Of a stretch of DNA of 64,000 nucleotides, positions 51,857 to 61,135 are shown piece after piece (the first letter of the stretch is position 1; each line of letters opens with the position of its first letter). Source of the DNA: Paracoccaceae bacterium. Lineage in GTDB: Bacteria; Pseudomonadota; Alphaproteobacteria; Rhodobacterales; Rhodobacteraceae. The notes beneath the pieces were generated by a model. That model was not told the origin of the DNA. It was given only the letters and a program-made list of their open reading frames with translations, and did no database searches. The position numbers and the translations under genes are program-made. The DNA is taken from the NCBI GenBank assembly GCA_028284605.1, contig JANQRL010000046.1, positions 124,001 to 188,000 on the forward strand. The letters run 5' to 3'.

Positions 51857-51998
51857 GCCGGGCATCGACAGACCGTCCGGGCGGGCTGGCGATTGGGTGA
51901 CGCTGGGCGCGGAGTTCGGAGAGGGGAGGTGCCTGGCTGCCATAAAGCGCGGCAGCTCGGATGGAGGATCGCCACCCCACGGTCTGTCGATGCCCGGC
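51857..51998 (+). mobile_element. MITE-like 142-bp element, copy 2
   Basis: The terminal inverted repeats are perfect over 19 bp: GCCGGGCATCGACAGACCG at 51857-51875 and CGGTCTGTCGATGCCCGGC at 51980-51998. The interior shares long blocks with the inverted copy at 27771-27913 (GGCGATTGGGTGACGC, ATAAAGCGC, TCGCCA). Similarity extends some 25 bp to the left (ATCAAGCCGAAGGC). It lies in the 474-bp gene-free space between the DUF2852 gene and ybaK. No protein is encoded. Confidence 0.72.
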
Positions 51999-52043
51999 TC
52001 ATGTGGCACGCCACTCTGGCGGGGTCCTTTGGTCGGCGACGCC

Positions 52044-52514
52044 CTACACAGTAAACGCCGCCTCCGTCGCGCCGCTGATCCGCAAGAGCTCCGTCGGGGC
52101 GATGGGAAAGATGTGCCTGGGCGTGCCGGCGGCGGCGTAGATCACCTCGAACTCGGAAAGGCGCGGGTCCCAGAAGGCGCGGATCGGCGAGAGATGCCCG
52201 ACCGGCGCCACCCCGCCGATGGCAAAGCCGGTCTGCGCCCGCACCGCATTGGCATCCGCCCGGTCGAGCGTTTCCCCCGCCACGGCGGCGGCCTTCGCCC
52301 CGTCCACCTGATTGCCGCCCGCGGTCAGGAACAGGATGCATTGCCCGCTCTCATGGCCCTGAAAGATGATCGACTTGGCAATCTGGTCGAGCGCACAGCC
52401 CGCCGCCTCCGCCGCCTGGCTCGCGGTGCGCGTCTCCGCGCTCATCTCCATCGTCGTGGGCTCCAGCCCCGCATCGCGGAGCGCCTGTTCCACCCGTCTG
52501 AGGCTCTTGCTCAT
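52044..52514 (-). CDS. YbaK/EbsC-type aminoacyl-tRNA deacylase
   Basis: This 156-residue protein belongs to the YbaK/ProX deacylase fold: AAGCALDQIAKSIIFQG, CILFLTAGGNQVDGAKAA with the conserved Lys-containing hydrophobic core, and TGFAIGGVAPVGH, the GxxxPxGH motif. It hydrolyses mischarged aminoacyl-tRNA (usually Cys- or Ala-tRNA-Pro). It is divergent from glnE with 30 bp between starts. The long frame upstream is a shadow of glnE. Confidence 0.9.
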   Translation of the reverse strand: MSKSLRRVEQALRDAGLEPTTMEMSAETRTASQAAEAAGCALDQIAKSIIFQGHESGQCILFLTAGGNQVDGAKAAAVAGETLDRADANAVRAQTGFAIGGVAPVGHLSPIRAFWDPRLSEFEVIYAAAGTPRHIFPIAPTELLRISGATEAAFTV

Positions 52515-52544
52515 CCTAGCTCCGGTTTCTAGCGTCGGGCCACG

Positions 52545-55346
52545 ATGACCCAGGATGGCCGCCCGCCACAAGTCTCCGCCGGTTTCGCCGGGCGGATCAC
52601 CCGCGCCCCGGAGCCCTTCGAGCCCGAGCGCGGCGACGAGGCTGTGGCGGCGTTGCCCGAGATCGGCGGCCCGGTGCGCGACTTGTTGCGCGGCACCGCC
52701 GGGTGCAGCCCCTATCTGCGCGGGTTGATGACGCGGGAGGCGGGTTGGCTCCCGGGCGCCCTCGATGAGCCCGAGACCGCCCGCGATGCGGTGCTCGCCG
52801 CTCTGCCCGAGGTGGCACCGGATCAGGTGCCGGTGGCGCTCCGCGCGGCGAAGCGGCGGCTGGCGCTCCTCGTCGCCTTGGCCGATCTGGGCGGGGTCTG
52901 GACCCTTGAAGAGGTCACCGCCACGCTCTCCCGCCTCGCCGACATCGCCGCCGACACCGCGATCAAGGCGGCGCTCTGGCCGGACCTCAAGCGCGGCAAG
53001 CTGCCGGGGCAGGGGGAGGGCGATCTGGCCGAGGCCGGCGGGTTCGTCGCCCTTGCCATGGGTAAGCAGGGGGCGAATGAGCTGAACTATTCCAGCGATA
53101 TCGACCTGATCTGCCTGTTCGATGACGAGCGCTACCACCCGGTGGACCTGCACGAGGCGCGGTCGGTCCTGATCCGTGCGACCCGCCGGATGGCCCGGAC
53201 GCTGAGCGATGTGACCGCCGACGGCTATGTCTTCCGGACCGATCTGCGGCTGCGCCCCGACCCGGCCGTGACCCCGGTCTGCCTCTCCATGGAGGCCGCA
53301 GAGCGTTATTACGAGAGCGTGGGCCGGACCTGGGAACGCGCCGCCTTCATCAAGGCGCGGCCCTGCGCGGGCGATCTGGCGGCGGGCGACCGGTTCCTGG
53401 AGGCGCTGCGCCCCTTCGTCTGGCGCAAACATCTCGATTTCGCGGCGATCGAGGATGCCCATGCGATGCGGGTGGCGATCCGGGACCATAAGGGGCTGGG
53501 CGGCAAGCTGACGCTTGAAGGGCATAACGTGAAGCTCGGGCGCGGCGGGATCCGCGAGATCGAGTTCTTCGCCCAGACCCGTCAGCTCATCTCCGGCGGC
53601 CGCGATCCCGCGCTGCGGCCGCCCGGAACCGTCGCCGCGCTGGAGGCGTTCCGCGAAACCGGCTGGGTGCCGCCGGATGTGGCCGACACCCTGGTTGGCC
53701 ATTACCGGGCGCACCGCGAGGTGGAACACCGGCTCCAGATGATCGGCGACGCCCAGACCCATGCCCTGCCGACGAGCGCGGAGGGCTTCGCGCGCCTCGC
53801 CGCCTTCATGGGCCGCGACGTGGCCGGGCTGCGCGCCGAGCTGCGCGACCGCTTTGAAGAGGTCCACGGACTGACCGAGGATTTCTTCGCCCCCGACCCG
53901 GTGGCGCCGATGGAAGTGGAGTTCGGCCGCGAGGTGACGGAACGCTGGCCGGGCTATCCGGCCTTGCGCACGACCCGCGCGGTGGAGATCTTCAACCGGC
54001 TGCGCCCGGACATCCTGGCCCGGCTCCAGGAGGCCGCGAAGCCGGAGGAGGCGCTTGCGCAGTTCGACGCCTTCCTCGCCGGACTTCCGGCCGGCGTGCA
54101 GCTCTTCTCGCTCTTCGAGGCGAGCCCCGACCTGCGCCGCCTCATCGTCGATATCTGCGCGACGGCGCCGGCGCTAGCGCAGTATCTGTCGCGCAATGCC
54201 GGGGTGCTCGATGCGGTGATCGGCGGGGATTTCTTCGCGCCCTGGCCCGGGGTGGCGGGGCTGGTCGAGGCCCTCGGCGCCGCGCTGGCGGGCGAAGCCG
54301 ATTACGAAGCCCGGCTCGATGCCGCTCGGCGCTGGGCCAAGGAATGGCATTTCCGGATCGGAGTACATCACCTGCGCGGGCTGATCGAGGCCGAGACCGC
54401 CGGGCGCCACTATGCCGATCTGGCCGAGGCGGTGGTGGCCGGGCTCTGGCCAGTGGTCTGCGAGAACTTCGCCGCCCGTCACGGGGCCCCGCCCGGTGTC
54501 GGCTCCGCGGTGGTCGCGATGGGCTCTCTCGGGGCGGGACGGCTCAACGCGACCTCGGATCTCGACCTGATCGTGATCTATGACGAGGCCGGGGTGGAAA
54601 GCTCCGACGGCCCGCGCCCGCTGCCGAGCCGGACCTATTACGCGCGGCTGACCCAGGCGCTTGTCACCGCGCTGTCCGCGCGGATGGCCGAGGGGCGGCT
54701 CTACGAGGTCGACATGCGCCTGCGCCCGTCGGGGCGGAAAGGCCCGGTGGCCACTTCACTAACGTCCTTCGGGCGCTACCAGCGCGAGGAGGCCTGGACC
54801 TGGGAGCATCTGGCCCTGACCCGGGCCCGGCCCGTGGCGGGGCCCGAGGCGCTGCGCGAGGCCATCGAAACGGAGCGGCGAGACGTCCTGGCTGAGAAGG
54901 CGGAGGGCGAGACAGTGCTGGAGGATGTCGCCGCGATGCGGGCGCGGATTGCCGAGGCGAAGAGCCCGGACGGGGTGTTCGACGCGAAGATCGGGCCGGG
55001 GCGGCTTCAGGACATGGAACTGCTGGCACAGACGGCGGCCTTGCGCGCGGGCAGCCCGGTGCGGGATTTCGCCGGACAGCTCGAATCCGGGATCGCGTCG
55101 GGCTGGCTGACCGAGGACGAGGCCGAAACCCTTCGCTCCTCGGCCGGCCTCTTCTGGTCCTTGCAGGCCGCGGCGCGACTGCTGACCGGCGCGCCGCTCG
55201 ACCTCGAGGCAGTGGGGGAGGGCGGGCTGCGGCTGATCCTGCGGGAGACCGGGATGGAAAGCGCGGAGGCGCTGATCGAGGAACTGGAGTGCCGCGGGGA
55301 GGCCGCGGCGGCGGTGATCGCGGCCAAGCTGGAGGGGGCGGGATGA
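52545..55346 (+). CDS. glnE: Bifunctional glutamine synthetase adenylyltransferase/deadenylase
   Basis: This 933-residue protein controls glutamine synthetase by adding or removing AMP. Two nucleotidyltransferase domains carry the metal-binding Asp pairs: MGKQGANELNYSSDIDLICL near residue 170 (deadenylase half) and MGSLGAGRLNATSDLDLIVI near residue 660 (adenylylase half). A central helical regulatory region contacts PII. Length is slightly below the usual 950-1000. The stop overlaps the next small gene by 4 bp. Confidence 0.95.
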   Translation: MTQDGRPPQVSAGFAGRITRAPEPFEPERGDEAVAALPEIGGPVRDLLRGTAGCSPYLRGLMTREAGWLPGALDEPETARDAVLAALPEVAPDQVPVALRAAKRRLALLVALADLGGVWTLEEVTATLSRLADIAADTAIKAALWPDLKRGKLPGQGEGDLAEAGGFVALAMGKQGANELNYSSDIDLICLFDDERYHPVDLHEARSVLIRATRRMARTLSDVTADGYVFRTDLRLRPDPAVTPVCLSMEAAERYYESVGRTWERAAFIKARPCAGDLAAGDRFLEALRPFVWRKHLDFAAIEDAHAMRVAIRDHKGLGGKLTLEGHNVKLGRGGIREIEFFAQTRQLISGGRDPALRPPGTVAALEAFRETGWVPPDVADTLVGHYRAHREVEHRLQMIGDAQTHALPTSAEGFARLAAFMGRDVAGLRAELRDRFEEVHGLTEDFFAPDPVAPMEVEFGREVTERWPGYPALRTTRAVEIFNRLRPDILARLQEAAKPEEALAQFDAFLAGLPAGVQLFSLFEASPDLRRLIVDICATAPALAQYLSRNAGVLDAVIGGDFFAPWPGVAGLVEALGAALAGEADYEARLDAARRWAKEWHFRIGVHHLRGLIEAETAGRHYADLAEAVVAGLWPVVCENFAARHGAPPGVGSAVVAMGSLGAGRLNATSDLDLIVIYDEAGVESSDGPRPLPSRTYYARLTQALVTALSARMAEGRLYEVDMRLRPSGRKGPVATSLTSFGRYQREEAWTWEHLALTRARPVAGPEALREAIETERRDVLAEKAEGETVLEDVAAMRARIAEAKSPDGVFDAKIGPGRLQDMELLAQTAALRAGSPVRDFAGQLESGIASGWLTEDEAETLRSSAGLFWSLQAAARLLTGAPLDLEAVGEGGLRLILRETGMESAEALIEELECRGEAAAAVIAAKLEGAG

Positions 55347-55606
55347 GGGACGTGCTGGACCCGAAAGGGCTGATCTGGGAAGCCTACCGGATCGAGGGGA
55401 TCGGCCCGGGCGAATGCCGGTCGATCTTCCTCGACTGGGCGCTCGGCGTGCCGGAGGGCACCGATCCGCGGGCGCAGATCGAAGCCCTCCTGGAGCGTCA
55501 CGCGGGGGAACCGGCGGATCACCCGATGACGCGGACGCTGCGGGATGGGCTGGCCCCCCCCGACCGTCCGCGGCGCCGCGGCGGTTGGTCGGGCCGCCGG
55601 GCCTGA
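55343..55606 (+). CDS. Small conserved protein coupled to glnE
   Basis: The protein has 87 residues from ATG 55343, overlapping the glnE stop (ATGA). It contains DPKGLIWEAYRIEGIGPGECRSIFLDWALG and PRAQIEALLERHAGEPADHPM. I recall similar small proteins after glnE in Rhodobacterales but not a function. It has no membrane segment. It is followed by the palindrome block at 55623-55815. Confidence 0.78.
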   Translation: MRDVLDPKGLIWEAYRIEGIGPGECRSIFLDWALGVPEGTDPRAQIEALLERHAGEPADHPMTRTLRDGLAPPDRPRRRGGWSGRRA

Positions 55607-55622
55607 CCGGCACGAATGGGCC

Positions 55623-55815
55623 CGAGTTTTCGACGAAAACTCGCGGCGGGTCCTCGGTCGAGGGCCAATTCGGCCATTGATGTCCGTCCCTGTCGCGATC
55701 GGGGCCTCAATGCCATGCCCGACACGGCAGCCCCTTCGTTGCCGGCCTCGTATGCCGGGTGGGGCCGTGTCCGAGTTTTCGCGAAAACTCGGTCCTGATC
55801 TTCGCGAAGATCAGG
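55623..55815. repeat. Three TTCG-N-CGAA or TTCGCGAA palindromes between convergent genes
   Basis: The first (55623-55643) has arms CGAGTTTTCG and CGAAAACTCG around a central A. The second (55771-55792) is a perfect 22-bp palindrome with half-site CCGAGTTTTCG. The third follows after one base (55794-55815), perfect, half-site CCTGATCTTCG. The first and second share arms but differ by one central base. Together with the convergent genes (glnE companion + and eda -) this fits a bidirectional terminator. The pair resembles the one at 7141-7186 in arm sequence. Confidence 0.88.
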
Positions 55816-55843
55816 CTCCCTGACGACTGCGGACCGGCGCGCC

Positions 55844-56482
55844 TCAGGTCAGAGTGGCGGCTTCCGTCGCGAGTGCGGTGACAGTCGCCCAATCCCGGGC
55901 CGCGACAGCCTCATTGGGCGCCACCCAGCTTCCGCCGACGCAGAGCGTGTTGGGCAGGCTCAGATAGGAGGCGGCGTTGCCGGGCGTCACACCGCCCGTG
56001 GGGCAGAAGCGGATCCGGGGCAGGGGGGCGGCGAGGGATTTGAGCGTCGGGGCGCCGCCCGCCGCCTCCGCCGGGAAGAATTTCTGCACCGAGTAGCCCC
56101 GTTCCAGAAGCGCCATCGCCTCGCTCGCCGTGGCGGCGCCGGGCAGGAGCGGCAGGTCGTTGGCCTCGGCCGCGTCGAGCAGCCTTTCGGTGGCGCCCGG
56201 GGAGACGCCGAAACTCGCGCCCGCCGCCTTCGCGGCCTCCACATCGGCCTCGGTCAGAAGCGTGCCGGCGCCGACAACCCCTCCCTCCACCGCCGCCATG
56301 GCGCGGATCGCGTCGAGCGCCGCCGGGGTCCGCAGGGTCACCTCCAGCGCCGGCAGACCGCCGGCCACCAGCGCCGCCGCCAGCCCTTCGGCCAGATCGG
56401 CGTCGTCCACCACCAGGACCGGGATCACCGGGGCCAGGGCACAGACCTTCGCAGTCAGCTCGGAGGCATGGTCCGGGGTCAT
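55844..56482 (-). CDS. eda: KDPG/KHG aldolase
   Basis: This 212-residue class I aldolase cleaves 2-keto-3-deoxy-6-phosphogluconate to pyruvate and glyceraldehyde 3-phosphate. Motifs: [35 protein letters not shown] with the catalytic Glu, [18 protein letters not shown] and the Schiff-base Lys in [13 protein letters not shown], then [16 protein letters not shown]. The start overlaps the edd stop by 4 bp (ATGA), so edd-eda is an operon for the Entner-Doudoroff pathway. Confidence 0.95.
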   Translation of the reverse strand: MTPDHASELTAKVCALAPVIPVLVVDDADLAEGLAAALVAGGLPALEVTLRTPAALDAIRAMAAVEGGVVGAGTLLTEADVEAAKAAGASFGVSPGATERLLDAAEANDLPLLPGAATASEAMALLERGYSVQKFFPAEAAGGAPTLKSLAAPLPRIRFCPTGGVTPGNAASYLSLPNTLCVGGSWVAPNEAVAARDWATVTALATEAATLT

Positions 56483-58281
56483 ACCACGACCCCCGCGCCC
56501 TCGGCGGCGAGGCCGACATTTTGCCGGAAGAGGGCGAAGAGCTCGCGGCCGACGCCATTGCCGTTGCCGGTGAGGTCGGCCTCCGCCGGTGTCCGCCCGG
56601 TCAGATCGGTGAGACATTCCAGCCGGCCCGCCGTCGCGTCGAGCCGCACAAGGTCGCCGTCGCGAAGGAGCGAGAGCGGCCCGCCATCGGCGGCTTCCGG
56701 GCAGACATGGATCGCCGCAGGCACCTTGCCCGAGGCGCCCGACATCCGCCCGTCCGTCACCAGCGCCACTTTCAGCCCCCGGTCCTGCAACACGGCGAGC
56801 GTCGGGGTCAGCCCGTGCAGTTCCGGCATCCCGTTCGATTTCGGGCCCTGAAAGCGGACCACGATGACCACGTCCCCGGTGAACTCGCCGGCCTTGAACG
56901 CCTCCCGCACCGCCGCCTGATCGTGGAACACCCGCACCGGTGCCTCGATCACATGCCGTTCCGGCGCCACGGCGGAGACCTTGATCACCCCGCGCCCGAG
57001 ATTGCCGTCAAGCTGTGCCAGCCCGCCGGTGGGCTGGAACGGGTCCGTCGCGGGGCGCAGCACCTTGTCGTTATGGCTCTTCTCCGGCCCGTCCTCATAG
57101 CGCACGCGGCCGGCATCGAGCTTCGGCTCCCTGGTGTAGAGCGCGAGCCCGTCCCCGGCGACGGTGGTGACATCCTCGTGCATCAGCCCGGCATCGAGAA
57201 GCTGCGCGATCAGATAGGCGAGCCCCCCGGCGGCGTGGAAGTGGTTCACGTCCGCCAGGCCGTTGGGGTAGATCTTCGCCATCAGCGGCGTGGCGGCGGA
57301 GAGATCGGCGAAATCCTCCAGATCGAGGATGACGCCCGCGGCCTTGGCCATGGCGGGCAAGTGGATGACGAGGTTCGTGGAGCCGCCCGTGGCCATCAGC
57401 CCGACGATCCCGTTGACGAAGGCCTTTTCGTCGAGCACCGCGGAGACGGGACGGAAATCGTTGCCGAGCGCGGTGATCTGGAGCGCGCGTTCGGTGCCGG
57501 CCACGGTCAGGGCGTCGCGCAGCTCGGTGCCCGGATTGACGAAGCTGGCGCCGGGCAGGTGGAGGCCCATCACCTCCATCAGCATCTGGTTGGTGTTCGC
57601 GGTGCCGTAGAAGGTGCAGGTGCCGGGCCCGTGATAGGCGGCCATTTCGGCGGCCATGAGCGCGTCGCGGCCGACCTCGCCGGCGGCGAATTGCTGGCGG
57701 ACCTTGGCCTTTTCGTCGTTCGCCAGCCCGCTGATCATCGGGCCGGCGGGGATGAAGAGGCCGGGGATGTAGCCGAAGGTCGCGGCGGCGATGACGAGAC
57801 CCGGGACGATCTTGTCGCAGACCCCGAGATAGAGCGCACTGTCGAAGACATTGTGGCTGAGCCCGACGCCGGCGGCGAGCGCGATGACATCGCGGGAGAA
57901 GAGGCTGAGTTCCATCCCCGTCTGGCCCTGGGTGACGCCGTCGCACATTGCCGGCACCCCGCCGGCGACCTGGGCGGTGCCGCCGGCGGCGCGCGCCGCG
58001 GCGCGGATCAGGTCCGGGTAGCGCTCGAAGGGCTGATGCGCCGAGAGCATGTCGTTATAGGCGGTGACGATGCCGATGTTCGGCGTCACATGACCGGCGA
58101 GGCGATCCTTGTCCGCGCCGCTCGCGGCGTAGGCATGGGCGAGGTTGGAACAGCTCATCGCCTTGCGCTTCGGCCCTTCGGAGGCGGCCGCCGCCATCCG
58201 GTCGAGATAGGCGGAGCGGGTTGGGGCGCTGCGTTCGATGATGCGGTCGGTCACCGCGCGGATCGTCGGATGGAGGGACAT
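56479..58281 (-). CDS. edd: 6-Phosphogluconate dehydratase
   Basis: This 600-residue IlvD/Edd family enzyme dehydrates 6-phosphogluconate to KDPG using a [4Fe-4S] cluster. Visible: [47 protein letters not shown] with a cluster Cys, [29 protein letters not shown] and [21 protein letters not shown] 58281 ([14 protein letters not shown]) is the family start. The upstream DNA has a perfect 12-bp LacI-type palindrome 82 bp away. Confidence 0.96.
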   Translation of the reverse strand: MSLHPTIRAVTDRIIERSAPTRSAYLDRMAAAASEGPKRKAMSCSNLAHAYAASGADKDRLAGHVTPNIGIVTAYNDMLSAHQPFERYPDLIRAAARAAGGTAQVAGGVPAMCDGVTQGQTGMELSLFSRDVIALAAGVGLSHNVFDSALYLGVCDKIVPGLVIAAATFGYIPGLFIPAGPMISGLANDEKAKVRQQFAAGEVGRDALMAAEMAAYHGPGTCTFYGTANTNQMLMEVMGLHLPGASFVNPGTELRDALTVAGTERALQITALGNDFRPVSAVLDEKAFVNGIVGLMATGGSTNLVIHLPAMAKAAGVILDLEDFADLSAATPLMAKIYPNGLADVNHFHAAGGLAYLIAQLLDAGLMHEDVTTVAGDGLALYTREPKLDAGRVRYEDGPEKSHNDKVLRPATDPFQPTGGLAQLDGNLGRGVIKVSAVAPERHVIEAPVRVFHDQAAVREAFKAGEFTGDVVIVVRFQGPKSNGMPELHGLTPTLAVLQDRGLKVALVTDGRMSGASGKVPAAIHVCPEAADGGPLSLLRDGDLVRLDATAGRLECLTDLTGRTPAEADLTGNGNGVGRELFALFRQNVGLAAEGAGVVV

Positions 58282-58362
58282 GTCTCTTCCTCGCGGGCTG
58301 AGGCGGGCTGGGCGGACCTGTTGCGGTGACATCATGACCACACGGGCCGGATAGCACGAAGC

Positions 58363-58374
58363 GTTAGCGCTAAC
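58363..58374. promoter_or_regulatory. LacI-family operator upstream of edd-eda
   Basis: GTTAGCGCTAAC is a perfect 12-bp palindrome with the central CG typical of LacI-family operators. It lies 82 bp before the edd start. In Rhodobacter sphaeroides the LacI regulator CceR controls Entner-Doudoroff genes in response to 6-phosphogluconate, and this site is a plausible target of an orthologue. That link is inference. The rest of 58282-58716 holds no gene beyond the possible extended start discussed for the next CDS. Confidence 0.7.
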
Positions 58375-58716
58375 AACAACCGGATGCGGCAACACATCCT
58401 CGTTGGGAAAGTGCATTTCGGCCAATCAGCGAACAATGCTCCGCAAAATTTGCGATTGCCACCACAATTTGGCCGCACTTCGCGGTGCAGATGGCGTCAG
58501 GACCTGGGATCCACTCAAACAGGGCACCGCCCGGAGGATCAGGACATGACCAAGCGTTCCGAATTCGGGCCGATCGCCCCGACGCGGGCCGTGATCCCGC
58601 CGCGCCAGCAGCGGGGCGGCGACCCGCGCCGACACCGCGCCGGCACCGCGCCGATCCGGGACGAGATCCCGACCCCGGCCTCTGAAGGGTCCGCCGCAGG
58701 ACAAGGAGTAACTGTT

Positions 58717-59322
58717 ATGTTTTTCAAACGTCTCGCCGCTCTGGGCCTTCTCGCCCTGACCATCTCGGGCTGTGCCGTGGTGGACACCCCGACCCGCGCC
58801 GCATCGCTCCAGACCCCGGGGCTGGCCACGACCGCGCCGCAGACGGAGATCCGCGACTACCGCATCGAGGACATCAATGTCCGTTTCCCCGAGGGGCTGC
58901 GGATTTCCGAGGCCAACAGCTTCTACCCGCTCGCCGATATCGTCTGGCGGGGCGATCCCTATGGCGACCGGCTCGAGCAGATACAGGCGATCTTTGTCGA
59001 AGCCTTCGAGCAGGGCACGGCGGAGGCCGACGGCGCCCAGCGGGTCGACGTGGACATCCTCGTCAAGCGGTTCCATTCGCTGACCGAGCGCACCCGGTAC
59101 TCCGTCGGCGGCACCCACTCGATCAAGTTCGAGATGACCGTGCGCGATGCCGCGACGGGCGAGGTCCTGGAAGGTCCGCGGATGATCGACGGCGATCTCG
59201 TCGGGCTGGGCGGCCAGGCCGCGATCGCGGCCGAGCGCGAGGGCCGTGGCCAGAAATGGCGGATCATCCAGCATCTGAGCATGCTCGCCGAACGTCAGCT
59301 TGGGCTCGACCAGCCGGTCTGA
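58717..59322 (+). CDS. Putative lipoprotein, DUF6778-like
   Basis: The protein has 201 residues from ATG 58717, with lipoprotein signal MFFKRLAALGLLALTISGC and Cys 19 or so as the lipidated residue. The body (DYRIEDINVRFPEGLRISEANSFYPLADIVWRGDP) resembles DUF6778 proteins of Rhodobacteraceae (from memory). GGAG stands upstream. The frame is open further upstream, and ATG 58546 has its own strong GGAGGATC site, giving a 57-residue Arg/Pro-rich extension that would bury the signal peptide. I prefer 58717. Confidence 0.78.
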   Translation: MFFKRLAALGLLALTISGCAVVDTPTRAASLQTPGLATTAPQTEIRDYRIEDINVRFPEGLRISEANSFYPLADIVWRGDPYGDRLEQIQAIFVEAFEQGTAEADGAQRVDVDILVKRFHSLTERTRYSVGGTHSIKFEMTVRDAATGEVLEGPRMIDGDLVGLGGQAAIAAEREGRGQKWRIIQHLSMLAERQLGLDQPV

Positions 59323-59352
59323 GACCCCTTCCTCAGACGGGCGCAAGCCGAT

Positions 59353-59380
59353 AGGAGGACGGCCATGGGGCCGTCCTCCT
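59353..59380. terminator. Perfect 12-bp hairpin over the ribosome site and start of rlmI
   Basis: AGGAGGACGGCC (59353-59364) and GGCCGTCCTCCT (59369-59380) are fully complementary and enclose the tetraloop ATGG, which holds the ATG of the next gene. It can be read as the intrinsic terminator of the lipoprotein gene (31 bp after its stop, though no T tract) or as a translation-blocking structure, since AGGAGG itself is in the stem. Confidence 0.6.
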
Positions 59381-60561
59381 TGCCTGTCGTGCGTCTGAAA
59401 CCCAAGGCCGATGCGCGGCGCCTGCGCCGGGGCCATCCTTGGGTCTTTGCCGATGAACTCGTCACCGACCGGCGCACCAGGGCGCTGGCGCCGGGGAGCC
59501 TTGCGGTGTTGGAGGATGCGGAGCGGCGGGCCTTGGGCGTGGCGGCCGTCAACCCGCTGTCGCGGATCGTCGGCCGGCTGCTGGACCCCGATCCCGGGGC
59601 CGGGATCGACCGCGCCTGGTTCGCCGCGCGGCTGAGGCGCGCGGCGGCCCATCGCGCGCGGCTTTACGACACGCCGTACTACCGGCTGGTCCATGCCGAG
59701 GCGGACGGACTGCCCGGGGTGGTGATCGACCGGTTCGGCGAGGTCGCCGTGGTGCAGCCCAATGCCGCCTGGGCGGATCGGTTGCTCGCCCCCCTTGTGG
59801 AGGCGTTGGTGGAGGTCTCGGGCGCCGAGACCGTGGTGATGAACGGCACCGGGCGTGCCCGGTCGTTGGAAGGGCTTGAGGAGAGCCGCGCGGTCCTGCG
59901 CGGGGCGCTGCCGGAGGCGCCTCTGGCGGTGCCGATGAACGGGGCGACCTATCTCGCCGATCTCGCCGGGGGGCAGAAGACCGGGCTTTTCTTCGACCAG
60001 CGCGAGAACCATGCCTTTGCCGCTCGGCTGGCGCGGGGGGCGCGGGTGCTCGATGTCTTCTCCCATGTCGGCGGCTTTGCGCTCGCGGCTCTGGCGGGCG
60101 GCGCGGCGGAGGCCCTGGCCGTCGATGCCTCGGCCCCGGCCCTGACGCTCGCCGCCGAGGGGGCGGCGCTGACCGGCGTGGCGGCGCGGTTCGAGACAAG
60201 GCAGGGCGATGCGTTTGAGGTCATGGCGGCGCTCGCCGGGGAGGGGCGGCGCTTCGATCTGGTGATCTGCGATCCGCCGGCCTTTGCGCCCTCGAAACCG
60301 GCCCTGGAGGCGGGGTTGCGGGCCTATGAGAAAGCCGCCCGGCTGGCCGCGGCCCTGGTGGAGGCGGGCGGCTATCTGGTGCTCTGCTCTTGTTCCCACG
60401 CCGCGACGCCGGAGAAATTCCGCGCCGCCTGCCTGCGTGGCATCGGCCGGGCCGGGCGGCGGGGGCAGCTGATCCAGACCGGCGCGGCGGGCCCGGACCA
60501 CCCGGTCCTGCCGCAACTGGCCGAGAGCGGCTATCTCAAGGCACTGGTCTTCCGGCTATGA
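59365..60561 (+). CDS. RlmI-like 23S rRNA (cytosine) methyltransferase
   Basis: This 398-residue protein has an N-terminal PUA domain (RLKPKADARRLRRGHPWVFADEL), a middle domain with YRLVHAEADGLPGVVIDRFG, and a SAM-dependent methyltransferase domain with GQKTGLFFDQRENHAFAARL, VLDVFSHVGGFALAALAGGA, VICDPPAFAPSK and CSCSH. The RlmI/YccW family makes 5-methylcytosine in 23S rRNA. If the hairpin at 59353 is a terminator, translation may start at GTG 59389 (VRLKPK). The stop overlaps the PIN-domain gene (ATGA). Confidence 0.9.
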   Translation: MGPSSLPVVRLKPKADARRLRRGHPWVFADELVTDRRTRALAPGSLAVLEDAERRALGVAAVNPLSRIVGRLLDPDPGAGIDRAWFAARLRRAAAHRARLYDTPYYRLVHAEADGLPGVVIDRFGEVAVVQPNAAWADRLLAPLVEALVEVSGAETVVMNGTGRARSLEGLEESRAVLRGALPEAPLAVPMNGATYLADLAGGQKTGLFFDQRENHAFAARLARGARVLDVFSHVGGFALAALAGGAAEALAVDASAPALTLAAEGAALTGVAARFETRQGDAFEVMAALAGEGRRFDLVICDPPAFAPSKPALEAGLRAYEKAARLAAALVEAGGYLVLCSCSHAATPEKFRAACLRGIGRAGRRGQLIQTGAAGPDHPVLPQLAESGYLKALVFRL

Positions 60562-61106
60562 GCCGGCGTTTCGTCCTCGATGCCTGCGTGCTGTTTCCGA
60601 CGGTGATGCGGCAGATGCTGCTGGGCGCCGCCGAGGCCGGGTTCTTCGCGCCGCGCTGGTCGGAGCGGCTGCTGGGGGAATGGCACCGGGCGGCGGCGAA
60701 ACATGGGGACGCGGTTGAGATGCAGGCCGAAGGCGAGATCGCCCTGGTCTCGGCCCGGTTTCCGGAGGCGCGACTGCCGCCGGCCCCGGGGATCGAGGCG
60801 CGGCTCTGGCTGCCCGATCCGGCGGATACTCACGTGCTTGCCGTGGCGGTGGCCGGGTCCTGCGACGGGATCGTAACGGTGAATGCCGGCGACTTCCCCC
60901 GCAATGTCCTGGCCGAGGAAGGGCTGGCCCGTGTCGACCCGGATGCCTTCCTCCTCGGCTTCCTCAGGGCCGATCCCGACCGGCTGCGGCCTGTCGCGGA
61001 GAGGGTGTTGGCCGAGGCGCGGCGGCTGTCGGGGCAGGGCTGGGAGATGCGCGGGCTGATGCGCAAGGCGCGGCTGCCGCGGCTTGGCAAGGCGCTCGCG
61101 GGGTAG
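60558..61106 (+). CDS. PIN-domain protein, RSP_2648-like
   Basis: This 182-residue protein has FVLDACVLFPTVMRQMLLGAAE at the N-terminus, with the first acidic residue of the PIN nuclease site, and LPDPADTHVLAVAVAGSCDGIVTVNAGDF near residue 92 with further acidic residues. It resembles the PIN proteins named after R. sphaeroides RSP_2648. No antitoxin partner is adjacent; instead it is coupled by 4 bp to rlmI, so a stable housekeeping RNA role is possible. Confidence 0.85.
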   Translation: MSRRFVLDACVLFPTVMRQMLLGAAEAGFFAPRWSERLLGEWHRAAAKHGDAVEMQAEGEIALVSARFPEARLPPAPGIEARLWLPDPADTHVLAVAVAGSCDGIVTVNAGDFPRNVLAEEGLARVDPDAFLLGFLRADPDRLRPVAERVLAEARRLSGQGWEMRGLMRKARLPRLGKALAG

Positions 61107-61135
61107 CTGGTCCTTCGCGAGGTTCGATGCGGACG

